Of a stretch of 38,454 nucleotides of DNA, positions 35,127-38,454 are shown piece after piece. A model generated the notes under the pieces. That model was not told the DNA's origin. It saw only the letters and a list, made by a program, of their open reading frames with translations, and searched no databases. Source of the DNA: Staphylococcus saprophyticus subsp. saprophyticus ATCC 15305 = NCTC 7292 (lineage in GTDB: Bacteria > Bacillota > Bacilli > Staphylococcales > Staphylococcaceae); contig NC_007351.1 in NCBI RefSeq assembly GCF_000010125.1, positions 1-38,454 of the forward strand, in the 5' to 3' direction. The translations under genes and the position numbers were made by a program. How positions within the stretch are numbered: the first letter of the stretch is position 1; every line of letters begins with the position of its first letter.

Positions 35127-35801
35127 ATGAGAAAAATAATAGCAGAATTCTTAGGTACATTTATACTAGTTTTCTTCGGTACAGGAACAGCAGTGTTTAT
35201 GAGTTTAAGTCCAGATAACAGCGTAGGCACACTTGGTGTCGCAATAGCATTTGGTCTAACAATAATTGCAGCTGCCTATGCAATAGGCGATATCTCTGGA
35301 GGTCATTTAAACCCTGCAGTTTCTTTAGGAATGTTTTTAGACAAACGTTTATCCTTAATAAACTTATTCATCTATACAATTTCCCAAACTATGGGCGCAA
35401 TATTTGCTACATTTTTAATTTGGTCTATATCAAGCACATTAAAAACCGATCTTGACCAATACGGTGCAAACCTTCCTGGAGACCTATCTTTATCAGGTGC
35501 ATTCTTAGTTGAAGTAATATTAACATTCGTCTTCGTATTCATCGTTTTATCAGTCACGACAACAAAATTTATCGCTCCAAATTTAGCAGTTCTTGTAATA
35601 GGTTTTACATTAACTATGGTTCATTTAATAGGTATCCCATTAACTGGTACCTCTGTAAATCCAGCACGAAGTATTGGACCTGCATTATTCACAGGTGGAG
35701 AAGCATTATCAACATTATGGATATTTATATTAGCTCCCCTTCTAGGTGCAGTTATTGCAGCTCTAACACATAAAATTTTAAGAAAACCAAACATACAATA
35801 A
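35127..35801 (+). CDS. Aquaporin (MIP family), AqpZ-like
   Basis: A 224-residue channel with six transmembrane segments and two half-helices: GGHLNPAVSLG and TSVNPARSIGPAL, the two NPA motifs. The aromatic/Arg filter residues can be read: Phe in IAFGLTI, His in MVHLIGIP, Thr in TGTSVNPAR and the Arg after the second NPA. This Phe-His-Thr-Arg set is that of water-specific AqpZ, not of glycerol facilitators, which have Trp-Gly-Phe-Arg. Strong CAGGAGG site. It is the main cargo gene of the captured plasmid. Confidence 0.92.
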   Translation: MRKIIAEFLGTFILVFFGTGTAVFMSLSPDNSVGTLGVAIAFGLTIIAAAYAIGDISGGHLNPAVSLGMFLDKRLSLINLFIYTISQTMGAIFATFLIWSISSTLKTDLDQYGANLPGDLSLSGAFLVEVILTFVFVFIVLSVTTTKFIAPNLAVLVIGFTLTMVHLIGIPLTGTSVNPARSIGPALFTGGEALSTLWIFILAPLLGAVIAALTHKILRKPNIQ

Positions 35802-35840
35802 TAAAATTCTAAAAGTTAATACTTTATTCCAATTGCTTTA

Positions 35841-35958
35841 TTGACGTTGAGCCTCGGAACCCTTAACAATCCCAAAACTTGTCGAATGGTCGGCTTAATA
35901 GCTCACGCTATGCCGACATTCGTCTTCAAGTTTAGTTAAGGGTTCTTCTCAACATCAA
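35841..35958. other. Single-strand origin, ssoA type
   Basis: A long imperfect hairpin. Outer arms TTGACGTTGAG...GGAACCCTTAAC and GTTAAGGGTTCTTCTCAACATCAA enclose inner arms CGAATGGTCGGC and GCCGACATTCG, with AATAGCTCACGCTAT at the tip region. The sequence following, TTCTCTCGGCATAAA, is also typical of staphylococcal ssoA. It primes lagging-strand synthesis of rolling-circle plasmids. Confidence 0.82.
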
Positions 35959-36017
35959 TAAATTCTCTCGGCATAAAAGCATGTTCGTATAAACATATAC
36001 AACTTATTAAAAGTAAA

Positions 36018-36467
36018 TTAAAGATTTAACAAAGCGACAATAAAACCAATAATAGAACATAAAGATCCAATAATTGATAAAACACCTTCAATTTCAGTAA
36101 CACCTTTATCAGTCTTTTTTTTACTTTTACCACGTATCATTAAATATTCAGCTAAAGCAGAAAAGAAAATTCCACTAGAAAATGAAATAAATATTATAAA
36201 AATCCAAGAAAAATATTCACCACCCCAAAATGCTAAAATTAGACAAGAAAAACCTAAAGATACTTTATAAGGAGTACGCAACTCCATCTTTTCAAACTCA
36301 TTTCCAATCCCAAAAAATCCTATAAAAACAAAAAGAGCACAAATCATTCTTGTTATTAAACCCGGATAAAAATAAAAAGTTAAAATGCTAGCCACAATAA
36401 AAACCACGCCTAAACCAAAACCAAAAGAAACATTTTCTTTTGTATCAACTTCATTATTACTTCCCAA
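36018..36467 (-). CDS. Hypothetical four-helix membrane protein
   Basis: A 149-residue protein from a TTG start with an AGGGAG site 8 bases upstream. Four hydrophobic helices: near residues 15-33, 38-54, 70-105 (one or two) and 128-148. A basic loop RGKSKKKTDKG lies before the last. No motif that I recognise. It is convergent with the aquaporin and was cargo of the captured plasmid. Function unknown. Confidence 0.6.
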   Translation of the reverse strand: MGSNNEVDTKENVSFGFGLGVVFIVASILTFYFYPGLITRMICALFVFIGFFGIGNEFEKMELRTPYKVSLGFSCLILAFWGGEYFSWIFIIFISFSSGIFFSALAEYLMIRGKSKKKTDKGVTEIEGVLSIIGSLCSIIGFIVALLNL

Positions 36468-36605
36468 AATATCAACTCCCTATAATAAATTTTATACTCC
36501 TAAATAAAACGACTGTATACAAAATTTAAAACTTGTTAAAACAAATTATGGAGCTCAAAATCAAGCTCCATTTAGTAAAAGATAAAATTAAATGGAGTGA
36601 TTATT

Positions 36606-36683
36606 ATGAGTTTAACCATTTTTCTTTATTCAATTCTGGCAAGTTTATTAGCAAATTATATCTACGAAAAATCTTCAAAATAA
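36606..36683 (+). CDS. 25-residue hydrophobic peptide, toxin-like
   Basis: The ATG at 36606, with TGGAG 8 bases upstream, encodes MSLTIFLYSILASLLANYIY then EKSSK and stops. It is a single hydrophobic helix with a charged end, the size and shape of type I toxins. The leader holds a stem ATGGAGCT/AGCTCCAT near 36548-36573 whose right arm can also pair with the ribosome-binding site. A terminator follows at once. No antisense RNA promoter has been proved. Toxin role is inference. Confidence 0.5.
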   Translation: MSLTIFLYSILASLLANYIYEKSSK

Positions 36684-36693
36684 ATAACTTTTT

Positions 36694-36732
36694 CGGGTCT
36701 ACTTTGTACACTTTATCTACCTGGTAGACCCG
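36694..36732 (+). terminator. Terminator after the small peptide
   Basis: CGGGTCTAC (36694-36702) pairs with GTAGACCCG (36724-36732), then ATTGTTATT. It is 10 bases after the peptide stop codon. Confidence 0.7.
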
Positions 36733-37487
36733 ATTGTTATTGCTTTACAGGTCTAAAATTCGTCGTTATAATCTAGTTAAATCCCGTAAGGGCGCACTTA
36801 TGCGTTCTAAAAGAACGCGTGCAAAAACCATAATCGACCTTCGTCGATTTTTTTATTTCAAAATTAAAGAAACGGCTTGAGATATTCCGAGCAATTATAA
36901 AAATTAATTTGTCTTGAATATTGCTACTACATTCTTGAAAAAGTGATGTAGATTTATAGCCCATAACTTTTTTTGAATTACATCGACGATACGGCGTCGA
37001 AAGAAAAATAAATAGACCGTATGAAAGAAAAAGCTACCTCACTTTATCTGGGGTAGCTTTTATTTTTTTATGCCCTTATTTTGAATTTTAAAGGGTATTT
37101 TGAAGAATTAGGCGTAAATCATATAGTTTTATATCCAAAAAATTATATACGCTTTTAAAACGCAAATATGAGCCAAATAAATATATACTATTTTCAAAAA
37201 CAAAAAATTGAGCAAATCCAGTGTCGATTTTTAAGACACTGCCCAGTTACATGCAAATTAAAATTTTCATGATTTTTTATAGTTCCTAACAGGGTTAAAA
37301 TTTGTATAACGAAAGCATAATGTTTATATAACGTTAGTATAATAAAGCATTTTAACATTATACTTTTGATAATCGTTTAGCGTCGTCATCACAATAACTT
37401 TTAAAATACTCGTGCATAATTCAACAGCTGACCTCCCAATAACTACATGGTGTTATCGGGAGGTCAGCTGTTAGCACTTATATTTTG
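36733..37487. other. Non-coding backbone of the captured plasmid
   Basis: No convincing gene. Structures seen: a CGTTCT/AGAACG stem near 36800, AAAGCTACC/GGTAGCTTT with T-run (37030-37060), CAGTGTC/GACACTG near 37219-37242, and the long stem at 37423-37472. The region likely holds copy-control or stability RNA elements of the rolling-circle plasmid, none of which I can name with certainty. Confidence 0.45.
37423..37472. terminator. 21 bp hairpin after rep
   Basis: AACAGCTGACCTCCCAATAAC pairs with 37452-37472 with a single G-T mismatch. It lies 15 bases beyond the rep stop codon and was probably the rep terminator or a conserved stem of pC194-group plasmids. Confidence 0.7.
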
Positions 37488-37606
37488 TTATTGTTCTTCC
37501 TCGATTTCGTCTATCATTTTGTGATTAATTTCTCTTTTTTCTTGTTCTGTTAAGTCATATAGTTCACTAGCTAAATACTCTTTTTGTTTCCAAATATAAA
37601 AAATTT
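37488..37606 (-). pseudogene. rep: Rolling-circle Rep, C-terminal 36 codons
   Basis: From the IS edge the minus strand reads the duplicated 8 bp, then YIWKQKEYLASELYDLTEQE, KREINHKMIDEIEEEQ and a TAA at 37488. Joined to the other half it gives EYIYQIF-YIWKQKEY without any frame change, which is the expected C-terminus of a pC194-type Rep of 311 residues. It cannot be translated alone. Confidence 0.93.
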
Positions 37607-38395
37607 GGTTCTGTTGCAAAGTTGAATTTATAGTATAATTTTAACAAAAAGGAGTCTTCTGTATGAACTATTTCAGATATAAACAATTTAACAAGGATGT
37701 TATCACTGTAGCCGTTGGCTACTATCTAAGATATGCATTGAGTTATCGTGATATATCTGAAATATTAAGTGAACGTGGTGTAAACGTTCATCATTCAACG
37801 GTCTACCGTTGGGTTCAAGAATATGCCCCAATTTTGTATCAAATTTGGAAGAAAAAGCATAAAAAAGCTTATTACAAATGGCGTATTGATGAGACGTACA
37901 TCAAAATAAAAGGAAAATGGAGCTATTTATATCGTGCCATTGATGCAGAGGGACATACATTAGATATTTGGTTGCGTAAGCAACGAGATAATCATTCAGC
38001 ATATGCGTTTATCAAACGTCTCATTAAACAATTTGGTAAACCTCAAAAGGTAATTACAGATCAGGCACCTTCAACGAAGGTAGCAATGGCTAAAGTAATT
38101 AAAGCTTTTAAACTTAAACCTGGCTGTCATTGTACATCGAAATACCTGAATAACCTCATTGAGCAAGATCACCGTCATATTAAAGTAAGAAAGACAAGGT
38201 ATCAAAGTATCAATACAGCAAAGAATACTTTAAAAGGTATTGAATGTATTTACGCTCTATATAAAAAGAACCGCAGGTCTCTTCAGATTTACGGATTTTC
38301 GCCATGCCACGAAATTAGCATCATGCTAGCAAGTTAAGCGAACACTGACATGATAAATTAGTGGTTAGCTATATTTTTTACTTTGCAACAGAACC
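37607..38395 (+). mobile_element. IS431/IS257, copy 3
   Basis: 789 bp, same orientation as copies 1 and 2. The left flank AAAAATTT equals the right flank of copy 2; the right flank is TTTTAAAA. With copy 2 it brackets the captured plasmid. Before capture, a single IS would have lain between AAAATAGC and TTTTAAAA. Confidence 0.97.
37663..38337 (+). CDS. tnp: IS431 transposase, copy 3
   Basis: A 224-residue IS6-family DDE transposase with protein identical to copy 2. All catalytic residues are present. Its identity to copy 2 fits recent replicative duplication during cointegrate formation. Confidence 0.97.
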   Translation: MNYFRYKQFNKDVITVAVGYYLRYALSYRDISEILSERGVNVHHSTVYRWVQEYAPILYQIWKKKHKKAYYKWRIDETYIKIKGKWSYLYRAIDAEGHTLDIWLRKQRDNHSAYAFIKRLIKQFGKPQKVITDQAPSTKVAMAKVIKAFKLKPGCHCTSKYLNNLIEQDHRHIKVRKTRYQSINTAKNTLKGIECIYALYKKNRRSLQIYGFSPCHEISIMLAS

Positions 38396-38454
38396 TTTTA
38401 AAACCTAAGTACTACATACACTAGAAAAAAGGAAGTTTAAACATAAAATGTTTT
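38396..38454. other. Window edge, nothing recognised
   Basis: 59 bases of AT-rich sequence after IS431 copy 3. It shows no gene, only an AAAAAAGGAAG that could be a ribosome-binding site for a gene beyond the window. Confidence 0.4.

Larger units (their letters stand above)
33962..37606. mobile_element. Captured rolling-circle plasmid between IS431 copies
   Basis: The segment begins and ends with AAAAATTT (33962-33969, 37599-37606), the 8 bp target duplication expected of IS6 elements, here inside the two IS copies. Removing one copy gives a circle of 3637 bp. The rep gene, cut at this point, rejoins in frame. The contents are rep, double-strand origin, single-strand origin, aquaporin, a membrane protein and a small peptide. 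This is direct evidence for replicative cointegration of a pC194-type plasmid. Confidence 0.92.

Noticed and set aside
36773..36964. A 63-codon minus-strand frame in the captured plasmid
   Set aside because: No ribosome-binding site, no recognisable domain, and it spans hairpin-rich non-coding DNA.

Overview
The window is low-GC Firmicute DNA and almost certainly comes from a coagulase-negative Staphylococcus. Its markers are IS431/IS257 copies, a pC194-type rolling-circle Rep, a SasF-like LPXTG protein, an S. aureus pI258-like ArsB and a Sa-type YoeB/YefM pair. A RepA_N initiator with internal iterons, next to a ParA/ribbon-helix-helix partition cassette and its repeat array, says the backbone is a theta-replicating plasmid. 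I cannot tell whether the window is a whole plasmid or part of one; no closure is visible.

Layout. 1-0.6 kb: a scar of a divergent hxlR/hxlA pair, both lacking their 5' ends. 0.8-9.1 kb: a cell-envelope block with a MarR regulator, a YhgE/Pip membrane protein, a glucosaminidase-CHAP wall hydrolase, a SasF-like surface protein and a butanediol-dehydrogenase remnant. 9.1-13.2 kb: a small thioesterase/LysR group, a serine resolvase, two unknown small genes and debris that includes the tail of a second resolvase. 13.2-20.9 kb: a large arsenic island. A leftward operon arsD-arsA-(CoA-disulfide-reductase/rhodanese)-arsR-arsB-arsC faces a rightward unit holding a second ArsR, an ArsP-type permease and a 44-residue cysteine-pair peptide. 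21-25.2 kb: the replicon, namely RHH protein, ParA, about seven 95-96 bp centromere-like repeats, an antisense/attenuator leader, repA, a half-length TnpB-like protein and an Sm/Hfq-like protein. 25.8-33.2 kb: IS431 copy 1, yoeB/yefM, the thiazole operon tenI-thiO-thiS-thiG-thiF behind a TPP riboswitch, and xylB. 33.2-38.4 kb: two directly repeated, apparently identical IS431 copies (2 and 3) enclosing a complete small rolling-circle plasmid.

The clearest unusual result is this last segment. The 8 bp AAAAATTT lies just inside both IS copies. The Rep gene is cut there: its first 275 codons are at one end and its last 36 codons at the other, and they rejoin in frame across one copy of the 8 bp. 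A plasmid of about 3.64 kb, carrying a double-strand origin, a single-strand origin, an AqpZ-like aquaporin, a membrane protein and a tiny hydrophobic peptide, was therefore captured by IS431 replicative cointegration.

Functionally the window combines arsenic detoxification (arsenate reduction, ATP-driven arsenite efflux, probable organoarsenical efflux), a thiamine-thiazole pathway, surface and wall functions, and several plasmid-maintenance systems, joined by IS431 and resolvase events.
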